NCBI GenBank assembly: GCA_003427395.1
Contig: BFEA01000357.1
Span: forward strand, 1,105,631 to 1,136,190
Source of the DNA: Chara braunii
Taxonomy: Eukaryota > Streptophyta > Charophyceae > Charales > Characeae
Direction of reading: 5' to 3'
Length of the DNA: 30,560 bases
The notes under the pieces were generated by a model that saw only the letters and a program-made list of their open reading frames with translations, made no database searches and was not told where the DNA came from. This document shows, piece after piece, positions 9,409-20,142 of this stretch. Numbering within the stretch: position 1 is the stretch's first letter; every line of letters begins with the position of its first letter. The translations under genes were made by a program, and so were the position numbers.

Positions 9409-9687
9409 ATATATGCATTCAGAGATATGGCCCGCCTCTATTTCACCACCAGAGCAGAGTAAGGCTCAATATGTTCATGAGTGAACCATTGCCAAGACGT
9501 GCAAAATATGCTCAATGCAAGTTCATGCGAAACAACCTTGACAGTCAAACCTATTATACGTCAGCCTGGATGAATGGGTCAATCTTCAATTGCCCTGCTG
9601 CTACCCCACCACGGGGCTGGGAATTTCTGCTCAGTATCAGCTTCAATGGAAGGGCCTGGACTCCTCCGATAGATATTTACATCTATG
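9409..9687 (+). CDS. Candidate host-gene exon with an IPT/TIG-like (immunoglobulin-like fold) domain
   Basis: The open stretch is bounded by an acceptor-like TTCGCAG (ending 9408) and a strong donor, G|GTGAGT, at 9687/9688. It is 279 nt long, 93 codons, and begins and ends in phase 1, the class typical of shuffled extracellular domains. The translation alternates beta-strand-like hydrophobic segments with paired cysteines. CKFMRNN, then SIFNCPAATPP, then LLSISFNGRAWTPP and IDIYIYG resemble the second half of IPT/TIG or filamin-type folds, where a Cys-x-x-Pro precedes a strand ending in SxNG. Such domains are common in cell-surface proteins. The family is assigned by pattern memory only, and no neighbouring exon was found in the window. 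It could also be a gene relic or chance. Confidence 0.42.
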
Positions 9688-10427
9688 GTGAGTTAGTTCT
9701 GAGAAAACAGCTGAATACTATGTGAAGATGGGTATATCCTACCCCCAACTCCCGTGCCCTTCCCTCGTCTGTGATTCACTCATGTCTTCGAAGATGACAG
9801 CATTTACAAGATCCTTTTCTCAAATTGATTTGCATGTTCAAAGCTAAACATTCTTTCAATGGCTGTCCTTTTTCCCCTTAAAATTTTGTATCCATTTGAT
9901 TCCGTAAGTAATTGAACTCATGGTTAGCAATAGTTGCATGTGTGTATCATTCAGTCACACACTCTGCAATTTATTGGAGTGCCTTTAAGCCCAGCTCAGT
10001 TCCTTCCATCCATGACAGACAACTTGCGGTGACCTGCACAGTGCAAGAGCAATTAATGGCCCTCATATAAAATTATCGGAAGTTTTAGTGCAGCTGCAGT
10101 ATAAATTCACCTCTACATCCCATCAAGATTCCGTTGGAATCATGGTGGTTATCCCTTCACCCAGAACAAAAGGGAGCCTATCTTACTGCAAAGTATTTAC
10201 GTTCTTCACTGTAAGATTGGGGGATCTTGTGTCCTTGCCACCCAAATGGAACAAATGTAATTATGAAACTGTTGGAATAAATGAAAATTTGAAATCCTGT
10301 CGGATTCAACAAAGTGAACGGCTACTGTTGGCTGTTGGGAGGGCAGAAAATCTGCACCTATGAAGGTATAATAGCATAGAGAAAGTTTGAACTTACAATA
10401 CAGGCACAATGGCATATAGGTAAGGAA
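9688..10427. other. Unique AT-rich DNA, no gene recognised
   Basis: This would be intron or intergenic. A 91-codon open stretch at 10088-10363 shows no family features. No repeat shared with the rest of the window is visible until about 10428. Confidence 0.4.
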
Positions 10428-10854
10428 AACGAGCGAAGTGAATGACAGAAACCAAATTGCATCATCCATTGAAATTGAAATAGTCACGTGCTCATACTGA
10501 AAGCAGAACGCAACACGAGAAACACTAAATAAGTGCAAAGCAATGTTGGCAATAAAAGCCCTCTCCTCGCCTCCAACATCAATGTCTCCAATGTCACTCT
10601 CCTACTTGGCGCTCGATGCCCACACTACAAACAGACAGCACCTGCAACCTAGGACTCCCTATTGACTCGATGTCTCCAATCTCACTCTCCTGCTTGGCAC
10701 TCGACGTCCAGACTACAAACAGACAGCACCTACGACCTAGGACTCCCAACAGGTCTTCATGAAGATCAGCCGCCCTATGACGAATGACGACCCCGGCTAT
10801 GGCATCCTCCTCTCATGACCAGTTAGGCTTCCCATGGCCCAAAATACTGGGGCA
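10428..10854 (-). repeat. Probable partial 3' LTR of element B
   Basis: The start (AAGGAAAACGAGCGAAGTGA) resembles the beginning of the element C LTR at 17929. Later matches include GCAACACGAG, TTGGCGCTCGATGCCCACACTAC against TGGCGCTTTGCGCCCAAACTAC, and CAGCACCT against CAGATCCT. It contains an 88-bp tandem duplication. The boundaries are approximate, and an independent related LTR fragment is possible. Confidence 0.6.
10582..10757. repeat. 88-bp tandem duplication
   Basis: Units at 10582-10669 and 10670-10757 both begin ATGTCTCCAAT and share CACTCTCCT, ACTACAAACAGACAGCACCT and CCTAGGACTCCC. They are roughly 85-90% identical by eye. Confidence 0.88.
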
Positions 10855-11656
10855 CTAGTTTCCGTGAGAGTCTACCTCATGTGCAAACTCTGAAGACTTA
10901 ACCCAAACACACTCTCCTACCTGAAACTTTGATTCTCTTCTCCTTTCGTTCTCAGATGCAATCATAGCATCCTGAGATTTTCTGATTAAATTTTGCTCTA
11001 CAGTCTGCTGCAGCAGTTTGTCATATTCTATGACAAATTCTAAACTACTTGGAGCAGCAGCCGGTCGAGTCTCAGGAAGGAGGAAATCTAATGGGATCTT
11101 AGGCTTCCAACCTAAGTGCAACTGTTCAGTGATCGTGCTGTAGCACTGCGTTGTTGTACAGGCTGGCAATGAGAGAGAGTTTCACATCCCAGTCCTCCTG
11201 GCTGGTAACTCTGCAGCAAATGCGGTACAACTTGGTTCATATGTTCAGCTTGCACATTAGTTTCTGGGTGGTTCCGAGATGTCGTTTGCAACTGGGAACC
11301 CCTCTGCTCCGTAGTCTTCTTCTGTAATTCGCTGGTAAATCTGACATCTCTGTCACTGATTGCGGACTTCGGTAACCCAAATCCCTTACCCGGTGGTCCA
11401 TAAACATCTTGATGGTGTAGTCAGTCTTAGCGGTCTGCACAACCAGTCTAAAATCTATCAACTATAACATATGTGCCCCTTGCCTGACTTGCTGGTGACA
11501 AGAGTGTCCATGATGTCCATTGAGAGACTGTCCTAGACCAGCGGGAATCGGCAATGGCTTGGCCAGACATAAAGGTGTTGGGTCGTAGGTTTGCCCCTTT
11601 GGCAAACTTGGCAAGTCTCTACACAGTTCTTTGTATCCTCTAACACAGTCGGCCAC
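10855..11656 (-). pseudogene. pol: Integrase fragments of element B
   Basis: The C-terminal half (10855-11169) aligns with element C: WKPKIPLDFLLPETRP, then FQVGECVWVKSSEFAHE, where homology ends. The catalytic core (11170-11656) survives only in shifted frames, with LAKPLPIPAGLGQS in the linker before the core, TAKTDYTIKMF and a degraded SDRD region. There is no GPY/F module or chromodomain-like tail. It cannot be functional. Confidence 0.78.
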
Positions 11657-12237
11657 CAGAAATGCTGCGCTGATGTCTTCTTGTACCCAAAGTGACCTGT
11701 CGCATCATGACACTACGCAAACACTCACTACATGGGACACACAAATGTTTTATTCCCTGCCTTCTCAAGAGAGAATAGTCCATCAACCCACACAAACTTG
11801 TCTTACGTTTATCCTGCGTCTCGGGTCTGCAAATGATTTCCGACATGAAGCCATCTTCCTTGTAGGTTTCCACCATGCGTCGAGTCACATCTTTGCTGAG
11901 CTCGAACTCAATGACTAAGGCACCTAGATAGTCTGCCTTACAGGATAGCGCATCAGCAACCTTGTTGTACTTTCCCTTGAGATGCTTGAGGCGGAAGTCA
12001 CACATCTATGACTTGTATCCACCTCTTCAGAGCATCGGAAAGTGAAGGCTGAGTTCTAATCCACTGAAGCACCTCATGATAAGTCCTTACTTCAAAAGGC
12101 CGGCCAAGGAGATAATGCTTCCAATGGGTCAAAGTCTTGTAAAAGGGATAAAGCTCTCACTCATAGGTTGACTTAGCCACCTTTTCTGAGAGCATTTTCT
12201 GGCTCATGTACTTGACAGGCATTAACTTCTTTCCCTC
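11657..12237 (-). pseudogene. pol: RNase H end and integrase zinc-binding region of element B
   Basis: In one frame (to 12005) the terminal RNase H motif NKVADALSCKADYLGALV is followed by the inter-domain linker that in element C leads to the integrase zinc finger. Upstream (12010-12237) the core motifs are recognisable only across frameshifts, as in LTHWKHYLLGRPF. A TAG immediately follows VLQQ, just upstream on the minus strand of the stop position 12238. Confidence 0.75.
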
Positions 12238-13080
12238 CTACTGCTGAAGTACTGCGCCTATGACGTATTGGCTTGCATCACTGGTTACAACAAATGGCTT
12301 GTTAGGATTTGGGATCTTAATAATTTCATGATTGGTCAGAGCGTACTTCAACCTTTCGAAGGCACGCTCGCAGTCAGCTGTCCACTCCCAAGGGGTGTCA
12401 GGGAGGGTTAGATCAATCAAGGGGCTTGGAATCATGCTATAGTTCTTAACGAACGAATGATAGTAGCCCATCATCCCTAAGAGCGATCTGACCTCAATTA
12501 AAGACCGAGGTTGTGACCAGTCTCTTATGCTGGTCGCCTTCACATCCTCCGACCTCGGGCCATCCGCGGAAATTTTATGACACACACGCAAAATCCTGGT
12601 CCGCCCGAACTTGCATTTTTCCAAATTGTACTTCTGCTGTCGAAAGAGACCTAACATAATATCTAATTGTTGTGCGCGCTCCTCCAGAGTCCTACTAGAG
12701 ATAAGTATATCATCGAGGTACACGATGATCAACTTGTCCAACAAGTCGTGAAAAATCTTATTCATGGTGTGTTGGAATATACCCGGAGAATTAGATATGC
12801 CAAAAGGCATCACCACAAACTCATACAAACCGTACCTGATCTGAAATGATGTTTTGTGTCGATCCTCTGGTCTAATCAATATTTGGTGGTACCTGGACTT
12901 CAGATCTATCTTGCTGAAGTACTTACACCCCTGCATCCTATCCAGGAGGTCATTGATGCGAGGTAGGGGCTCCACGTTCTTAACAGTAATGACATTGAGG
13001 CCCCTATAATTAGTGCATATCCTAAGCGTACCTCGTTTTTTTTAGATAAATAGAACTGGCGCTCAATAGGGGGACGTACT
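12238..13080 (-). pseudogene. pol: Reverse transcriptase of element B
   Basis: An open stretch of 245 codons (12975 to 12238) holds most of [57 protein letters not shown] with YLDD at 12709-12720, the thumb, the GMMGYYHSFVKNYS connection, and the first RNase H motif TSDASQYVIGAVL. The residues before EPLPRI (12976-13080) are partly readable in a shifted frame. The catalytic aspartates are intact, but the protein is truncated on both sides. Confidence 0.85.
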
Positions 13081-13800
13081 TGGCGAAATCCAACCCTTCT
13101 TTGTTAGCTCTTTCGGTTGACAACGAAGTTCATCTAACTCTGCAGGAGATACTATAGATCCTAGCCCTAAAAACTTTGCTACTAGGGGTAATCTCTATCG
13201 CATAGACAATCTCTCTCAGCACGACTCTTGATGGCTTTGTCAAAAGATCTGGATATTTGGTGACAACTTTCTCTATCTTTGGAGGGGTGTTTACGGCCTG
13301 CCCGTTTTCAAATACAGAAACTAAGTACATACCCTCTTATTGGTTCTGGGTGTTTACGGTCTGCCCCTTTTCAGATACGGAAACTAAGTACATACCCTCC
13401 TATTGGTGCTGTCTATAAAAGTTATAGAACACATGTGCAATCAAGCAACCATAATAATGTGCCTCATTCTGAGAACTAAACTTTCTCAGATAGCCAGTCC
13501 TCTCATTTGGCAGCTTAAACGTCAATTGCTTACGGTCCCAGTCAAATTAGGGTTTTGCAACCTCAAGGTAGTACATACCTAAGAGCATATCGAACGACAA
13601 GTATGTATCTTGTGTCATTTGCCCTCCCGCATACGAAAAGGTACAAACTATATCTTTGACATAATTGTTGATTGGAATTCCCTCAGGTTGCTTGTTGGCT
13701 AGTGTAGATACTAAAGGTCTACTAAGTTGCTGCACCCGATCCTCTAAATGCAGCCTCTCCAAACAAGCACGACTAAAGTAATTGCACAGAGAATCAATAT
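13081..13800 (-). pseudogene. pol: Protease and pre-RT linker of element B
   Basis: The linker (13130-13330) reads IVYAIEITPSSKVFRARIYS, equivalent to [19 protein letters not shown] in element C. The protease C-terminal part (13547-13762) includes LVSTLANKQ and MLLGMYYL, matching the C protease flap region. The active-site Asp segment is not clearly preserved. A 63-bp in-frame tandem duplication lies in the linker. Confidence 0.7.
13286..13411 (-). repeat. 63-bp tandem duplication in element B pol
   Basis: Units at 13286-13348 and 13349-13411 both start GGTGTTTACGG and contain AAACTAAGTACATACCCTC. Element C has a single equivalent segment (about 22230-22270), so the duplication happened in B. 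It spans 21 codons and preserves the frame. Confidence 0.88.
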
Positions 13801-14210
13801 ATGTGAGTGCTCTTACTTTATGGCCTCCTACATCAACTAATCATCTTCCCAGATTCTGCTATAGTCACCCAGGATGCTAGCATGTCCTTGTTGACCCATT
13901 CCTTCTCTAGCTCCTTAAAGGACTCAAATACATCCCGTAAATAGAGCATCATGTGGTCCGGATGAGTTTGCGGGGTGACATCGAGGTCGGCGACCTTAGC
14001 CGTTTGCTAAGGAGGTGAGGGAACACCAATCAAATCAGCCTTTGTACAAGCAGTCACTACTTCCACAGGATCGATGCATTTCCCTGGGAAGTATTGGTTG
14101 AACTACCCTGGGACGATTGTGCTTGATGCCCAACTACAGGTTGCACCTTTGTTGAGACCTTAGCGTTCTTGCACTTTGACTTTATGTGACCATATTGGCC
14201 ACATTTCTCG
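13801..14210 (-). pseudogene. gag: gag C-terminal remnant of element B
   Basis: A zinc-knuckle remnant (KCGQYGHIKSKCKNAK, near 14163-14206) matches CGQYGHNQFKC of element C. The first Cys of C-x2-C-x4-H-x4-C is replaced by Leu exactly where homology ends, so the knuckle is cut. The gag-protease spacer below it (13801-14100) is only weakly readable. Confidence 0.6.
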
Positions 14211-15651
14211 AGTAGAGCCACTCAAGGTTCTACTTTCCCTTACCTAGCTGGTCCGGGATATCTCGGACTGCACACTAGACCCTCCTTCCTTATTTATCCC
14301 CCTCCTTTCAAAAATTCCACATTCTTTAGCCCACTAGTGCTTGCATTAGTGGTGCTGATATTTTGAGCTGTTAGATCTTTGATCCGATGGTGCATCTCCC
14401 TTTCGTTGGTTATCCTCATACCATCCCATATTTTCCCTTGGGACATTTGAAGTCCCCGCCACTTTCTCATGCTAGTCCCATCTCTTGGCCCCACCTATGG
14501 TCCCGCCTGTCCGATTTTCAAACAGTGATTATTTTTATTTGACCTTGTCTAGTTCCCGACAGCCCCCTCCTTGACGCCCCAGTTTTATTTGGGACTACCT
14601 AGTTCCCAACAGTCCCGTTTTCCCTTCTTCTCATGTGTCATTAGCATGGTGAATATTTTCGGCCACTAGATCTTCATCTAGTGGTCCACGATCATCACCG
14701 CAAATTATTCCCTTGTGCTTGGAGCACTTCCCCATGTATTTTGAGCTTGCCAAGGGCCATTTTTCCTTGGCCCATGCACCCTCTTGCAGTCCGTTAATTT
14801 TCAGAGTGCAATGAGGCCCTCTTTCCTAGCCTCATTGCCCGCAAACTTGCCTCAAACTAAAGCAAAATGGGGCAGCACATTTCCACGTGCATCCGAACTC
14901 AATATTGGCTCTGGATGTACTTGAAACACGAGTTTGATTAACTTTTTGTGGTCCGTTCCATCATGGTCACAAAGCATTTTGATTTTTTACTGATTTTCTT
15001 AGAGAAAATAAAGGAAAACCAAGATATTTTGTAACACACCTAGGGCCAAGCACTGGTTTTTGGTCACGTGGGCGAGGGACAACAAGATGGCTGCAATGAC
15101 CCCCTCTGGCCGTCTGGCTATCGCACCCTGGATCACGAGTTAATTTATGCCCTGACAATGGTCACACCCCCTCCCTAGCTCCCCTCCGCTCCTCTCCTCC
15201 TGCCCTCCCTAAAACCTCCCCATGGTCACTTCTACATCTGCTGCCAAGTCTTAGTCTTCCCACTTCACCTTCTCTGCACCTTCATCACATTCTCTCCTAC
15301 CTATAGTAGGGCCAAATAGAACTAGGCACCATAGTTTTCTGATTAGCATAGACGTAGTTGGATAGTTGTTCAGTCGGACGTACCAGGGCATTCGGTTCTT
15401 GTAGGCAGTTGTTGTAAGCTGCAGGCGGTTGGGAGGATAAGAGAGTGTCAATTCACCACCTCTAGGAGCAAGAAGCTCAGTTCGGTCGATGTTAGCCCGG
15501 GGTCAGACTGCAGGTCTGTGAATTTCTATAGCTGCACTAGATTAGTCTGTAGCTATCCTCTCGGTCACCAACCCCCCCCCCAATTCCTCATTTCGACTAA
15601 CAAAGTTGTCAACCATTATAAGTATCAGCATCGAGTGAACCCTTCTCATCC

Positions 15652-15663
15652 GCTCTGATAACA
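15652..15663 (-). other. PBS-like site (initiator tRNA-Met type), minus strand
   Basis: The minus strand reads TGTTATCAGAGC, one mismatch to the TGGTATCAGAGC type. A TG at 15672 would begin a minus-oriented LTR to the right. No second LTR copy was found, so this may be a lone relic or chance. Confidence 0.4.
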
Positions 15664-17710
15664 CAACTCAATGATTCAACCAATGGTAGGTACGGACATA
15701 CACTAACTCGGGTTCCATCAGGGATCTCATCAAAAGCGAAGTTGGGTAAGGTTCCCAGTACCGACCAGATTGTGAGGAGGTCGGCCTTGTTGTTTCAAAA
15801 GTGTAATGATTTTGACAAAAGAAAAGAAAAAAGATATTTTGTAACCGTTTCATCCCAACATGAACCAAGTCACAAAACGTATCGAGAAATGTGTTTCCTT
15901 CTCCCCAAGATCACCATTTTTTTGTCCGTTTGTGAGCTGGCAGCTTCTCGGGGCTTTAGATTTAGATACATTGCACCTGAATCCTCTCATTCTTATGCCT
16001 TTGTGGCCGATTCATCCCAGGATAAATCGGGTCACAAGAAGGATCTAAGACATGTGTTTTCCTAGGCTTTCATGTGTTCGTTTTTTAACGTTTCAGTCCC
16101 AATAGTATCTAGGTGCAGGTCTGTTTTACACACTTAGACCTCTTTTGGGAGGAGACAAGTTGAACATGATGAGGCAACTTGTCCCTTTTTCACTCCCACA
16201 CTCTCCTACTTCTCTCATTCTCCCTCTATGCCCTTTTTTCTCCACCTTTGTTGGCCGTTTTATCTCGGACTACACTAGAACCCCATTTTTCAGGTTCTTT
16301 GCACTTGGGTTCTTCAAAACTAAAGCCCTTGTAGTCCGTTGCATCCCCCTTGAGTCCCTTCTCAATTTTAAGGCCTAGAAGCTTTAAATTGGAGACTTTT
16401 TCACATCTACTGTAGCCTTGTTTATTTTGGAACTCTTTAGGCCACCCCTTTTTCAGTTTCGTTGTACCCTCACAGTTTGCTGCACCCCTCAAGCCTCCCA
16501 TTCCTTATTTCCTAGTCTCACTGCACCTAAGTCTCTCCCTCGCTGCTTTTGGCTGGCCACTGGCCATAGGCTAGGGCCACTCTTGACGACATAATGACAC
16601 CATTTTCCTCTGTGTCGTCGGCCCCATTTGCTGTGGCACACTACTCTCGTGCCATTCTCACTTGTGGCCTCCCCTTTCCAATGGAGCCATTTTATTATTA
16701 TTATTTTCTATTTTCCATTCAATTCTTGTCGTAGTTGAGCCTTCTCCCCTTGTCGTCGTTCCGGCGCCGCAATGGCAACCCTCGCATGAAATTCCCGTGT
16801 CGTGGTCCATTCAACTTACTCATTTTTATCATTACGTTTTCTGCATCACTTGATGTTTTTTTCCCCGTGTAATGTTCTTCCCATGTCGTGAGGCCACCAA
16901 AACCGCTTTTCCCGCTTTGCCATGTCCACAAGTCCTTGTCGCTTAAAAAAAATAATTTCTTAGGCAATCGATCTCCGTTGCTTTTGTATTTTAATATGTC
17001 ATACCCGACGACATTCTTCACGTTTTGCCTTCGGAACGGAGTTGTTCTTATCATTTTTGCGCGTCTTCTCTTTGTTTCCCGGGATTACGAGAAAAACATT
17101 TTTCTCCGTTTTTTTTTGTAATCCTCTCAAACCATTTCTCATTCCGTTATTGGCTCATCCCTTTGTCTGGTCTAAGTCTCTGTGCCATTGCGGCCCTCTT
17201 TACCACCGTTCCTGCTTGCTTTCGTGTCCCACTGGTCCTGAGTCTTGTCTTGGGGCCCTTGGTTCCGACAGTCCTGCGCTAGCCGCCAATCTAGTGTTTC
17301 CATTTTCTCTCGTGCTCTTTCCCTGGATTCGTCTTCTATGCACATTCTTGTCATATATTCTGTCTCAAGTGTCAGGACTGATTCGAGAACAAGAGGTACC
17401 GTCATCTTCCCCCTACTCATTCTCGATGTCCTCATCTCGCTTTAGTCAATTATTAGCCATTAGAGAGCAAGTGAGTAGGAGTGGGATGATCATGGACAAA
17501 CAAAGGGAGAGAGGGATGCGATTGGTTGCTAGTATGCTAGGGAGTTTCCAGTCTTGTTTCGTAACCTCTCCTAAGTTTTTCGTGGCTTGGGGAAGGAGAG
17601 GATGAATTACTAAGTCTTGTCTCATTTACTGGCCACATCTCATCAAAAAACCACTTTGTGGCATTCATTACCCGTAGTATACTAAGACCACTTTGGTTTT
17701 GTGTCGTTCA

Positions 17711-17752
17711 TCAACTGTCGTACATCAACTGTCGTACATCAACTGTCGTACA
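17711..17752. repeat. 14-bp tandem repeat (TCAACTGTCGTACA), three units
   Basis: Three perfect units. They are flanked by two copies of TTTTGTGTCGTTC (about 17697 and 17768) and two copies of ACCCGTAGTA (about 17670 and 17786), so a larger degenerate repeat encloses them. Confidence 0.9.
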
Positions 17753-17926
17753 TCAAAACCGTTTTTGTTTTTGTGTCGTTCGTAACCCGTAGTACATCAA
17801 GTAATCTTCTTGGCTCATGCAATCGAGGTTTCTTTCCCGTTCTTCAAGGCTTACCACGCTCAGCTCCTCAAATGATCTGTTTTCGGCCCATGCAATACAT
17901 GTTTTTTTTCCGTCCTTTGAGGCTTG

Positions 17927-18863
17927 TGCAAGGAAAATGAGCGAAAGCGAACTTCAGAAAGCAAGCGGCATCATACACATGAGACCAGATAGTCGTGACC
18001 TCGAACCAAAGCAGAATTGCAACACGAGTTCCCACCAAATAAGAGCACAGCAAAAGCTCATAACTGACAATGTTCGAATAGTCTCATCATCATCAACAAA
18101 TAACCAATGTCGACATCCTATCTGGCGCTTTGCGCCCAAACTACAAATGGCAGATCCTATCTAGCCTATCTACAATGCCGCTGGTGACGTCAATAGCTCC
18201 CCGAAGTACGAGCAGATCTCGGCCAATGTCGTTCGCCTCAAGCACCAGGTATGTCTCTCGTATCACTCACAACCTCAATCCCCCACTCATAGATGCCACA
18301 TGCACCCAAGGACCACCATGCGCCTCATCCAGCTATGCAGCACAACTCGGCTATGGCTGCCTGCTTCTCTCTCGGCTCGACCGTGAGCGTGTGAGCCTGG
18401 CCAACGTGTAGTGCAGCAGCGCTTGCGCAACATGCGGCCAGTGCCCGAATGCCGAATGTGGGGGCAGGGCCTTTCCTAAATGGAAGTGCCCTGCTAGCTG
18501 CGTGGAGTCAGGCTGTACTGGGCCTCGGCCCAGAAGCTTCCGGTAGGACTCGAGAGGCTGAGCCCCGGTCCTAACGAATGAGGCCCAGGGTCTGTGACGG
18601 TTGCTTGTGCCCAACTGCCCGCAGCCTGGGTTCGGCCCATATAGTGTATCTGGCCCAGGGCCTGCCTCAGTTGCATACGAAAAGGCAGTCAGGGTCTGGG
18701 CGCTCTCAACCAACTGGCGCCGCACAACTGCCTGAATTTTCTCCAGTCGCATGGTAGCCTGAAAATAGGCCTTGTGACCTTGGTCGGGCCTGCCTTCACT
18801 TAGGGCGGCCGACTGTGCTGCTTGAATGGTCAGAAGGGGCTCATCGGGGCCTTATGCCTCGCA
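17927..18863 (-). repeat. 3' LTR of element C
   Basis: 937 bp, reading TGCGAGGCATAAGG to CATTTTCCTTGCA on the minus strand, so TG...CA termini are present. It matches 26184-27050 along 869 bp with a few percent differences. It is immediately preceded on the minus strand by a purine tract. Confidence 0.88.
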
Positions 18864-18880
18864 TTCCCTCCTCCATACTT
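18864..18880 (-). other. Polypurine tract of element C
   Basis: The minus strand reads GAAGTATGGAGGAGGGAA directly before the LTR TG. This is the usual plus-strand primer site of LTR elements. Element D has a comparable tract at the same place. Confidence 0.7.
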
Positions 18881-18928
18881 CGATAGTCCTCCGAGAAGTT
18901 CCCTTTAGTCAATCTGGCGCTTTCCTTT

Positions 18929-19640
18929 CTACAACAACTTCTGATAGTGGGTGACAACCTGTGGAGCGGTCTGCATTGGTTCCTCCCGTGTAAACCATCT
19001 ATCCTCCTTAGGATCAGTGTGATGTCTGAACCGAACGCGATACTGCAGCTTCGGTTTCGGAGGACGTCCCGTGCCTGTAGGTCTTGGAACTGGTACTTCC
19101 CTGTGATCGACGATGTCATCGATGTCGACCTCTCCATCCATGGTTGGGGGCAGCATTGAGCCTCGTGAGGGAAACTGATCAGTTTCTTCGAAAGGTGCAA
19201 GCTTAGAGGCGTGAAAGACTTGGTAAGTGCGAAGGTGACCAGGGAGCTGAATTACGTATGACGGCCCATCCGGATCATCCCTGACGATATCTAGAACCTC
19301 CCAGGGTCCAAAGTAATATGGCATGAGTCTGCGGGATATCCCGTGCTCTTGTCCCAGTTCTGAGGACTTGACCCAGACTCTGTCCCCTACCTGAAATGTA
19401 GATGGGCGGCGGTGTGTGTTTTCGGACTCTATCATCGCCTCCTGCACCCTGTGCATCTGTTCGATAGCTTGCTGCATCGCACGCTCATATCGATATCCAA
19501 ACTCGAGGGTGCCTGGTGCACCAGAAGGTTGGTTCTCAGGTAATAAGAAATCTAAGGGCAGTCTAGGTTTAAAAGTTAGCAGCAGACTGTTAGGGCTCAC
19601 CCCTGTTGCGCTGTGCACCGACTGGGGATGAGCGCAACTT
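18929..19640 (-). pseudogene. pol: Integrase C-terminal part and chromodomain-like tail of element C
   Basis: An open stretch of about 229 codons. It runs from the end of the integrase core (SATGVSPNSLLLTFKPRLPL) through a helical linker, VGDRVWVKSSE, the GPY/F-type module (RRLMPYYFGPWEVLDIV, VFHASKLAPF) and a chromodomain-like tail (VDIDDIVDHREVPV, YRVRFRHHTDPKEDRW, then a helix). The tail aligns with that of element D and, less closely, element A. This segment alone looks intact; it would direct insertion to particular chromatin. Confidence 0.85.
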
Positions 19641-20142
19641 TCTCAATCCCAGTCCACCTGATTGGGTTTGATGTAGTGTCTCAACAGGTGTTGTACAACG
19701 CAATCCAGCTGCTCCGCTTGCCCGTTTGCCTCTGGGTGCTTCCCTGAGGTGATCTGCGACTGTGTACCCTGTTCTGCAGCTGCAGCCTTACATCCCGGTC
19801 ACTAATAATAGACTTTGGAAGCCCAAAGTCTCTGATCCAGTTTTCCTTGAACAGCCTAATGACGTACTCGGTCTTTGCTGTTTCAGCCATTGCAACTAAT
19901 CTAGCATACTTACTAAACCTATCCACAATGGCAAAGATTTGTCTCATTCCGCTCTTGCTTGTGACCAGCGTGTCCATGAAGTCCATGGACAAGCTCTCAC
20001 CGGGCCTTTCCGGAATCCGAAGGGGCTTAATAAGCCCAAGAGGGGCCTGCGTATGTGGCTTGTCCCTCTGACACACTTGACAAGTTTCCACGTACAACTT
20101 GGCATCTTTCATCATCGTGGGCCACCATAACTGCTGCAGCAA
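19641..20142 (-). pseudogene. pol: Integrase catalytic core of element C
   Basis: From 20142 downwards it reads LWWPTMMKDAKLYVETCQVC (zinc-finger cysteines), PERPGESLSMDFMD (first Asp) and SIISDRDVR (second Asp). Then comes a frameshift. The Glu motif (NGQAEQLD) is readable in another frame near 19690-19735. The join to the C-terminal part is also out of frame. Confidence 0.85.

Larger units (their letters stand above)
10428..14210 (-). mobile_element. Element B: truncated chromovirus-type retrotransposon
   Basis: Reading on the minus strand from 14210 to 10855 gives half of a gag zinc knuckle, protease, RT with YLDD, RNase H and integrase. These are close in sequence to element C (for example DFLLPE, FQVG.RVWVKSSE). 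Integrase ends abruptly at about 10855, and an LTR-like segment related to the C LTR abuts it, so the chromodomain-like tail and 3' UTR are deleted. At the other end homology stops in the zinc knuckle at about 14210, so most of gag, the leader and the 5' LTR are missing. Confidence 0.85.
14211..17926. other. 3.7 kb unclassified, pyrimidine-skewed region
   Basis: No protein family is recognisable on either strand. The + strand is rich in T and C, especially 14240-14700 and 16140-17650. Notable parts are a PBS-like site (15652-15663), a diverged repeat pair (about 15848-15902 and 16010-16063), a C10 run near 15571-15580, and 14-bp tandem repeats at 17711-17752. It may be the non-coding part of another LTR element inserted into B, or flanking DNA. 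Short open stretches inside it have no family features. Confidence 0.4.

Noticed and set aside
10088-10538. Open frames of 91 and 110 codons in the unique region
   Set aside because: They overlap on opposite strands, show no recognisable motif, and have no splice or repeat support.
15652-15663. Possible tRNA gene fragment
   Set aside because: Only the 12-base tRNA-end complement is present, without arms or promoter boxes; a primer binding site explains it better.
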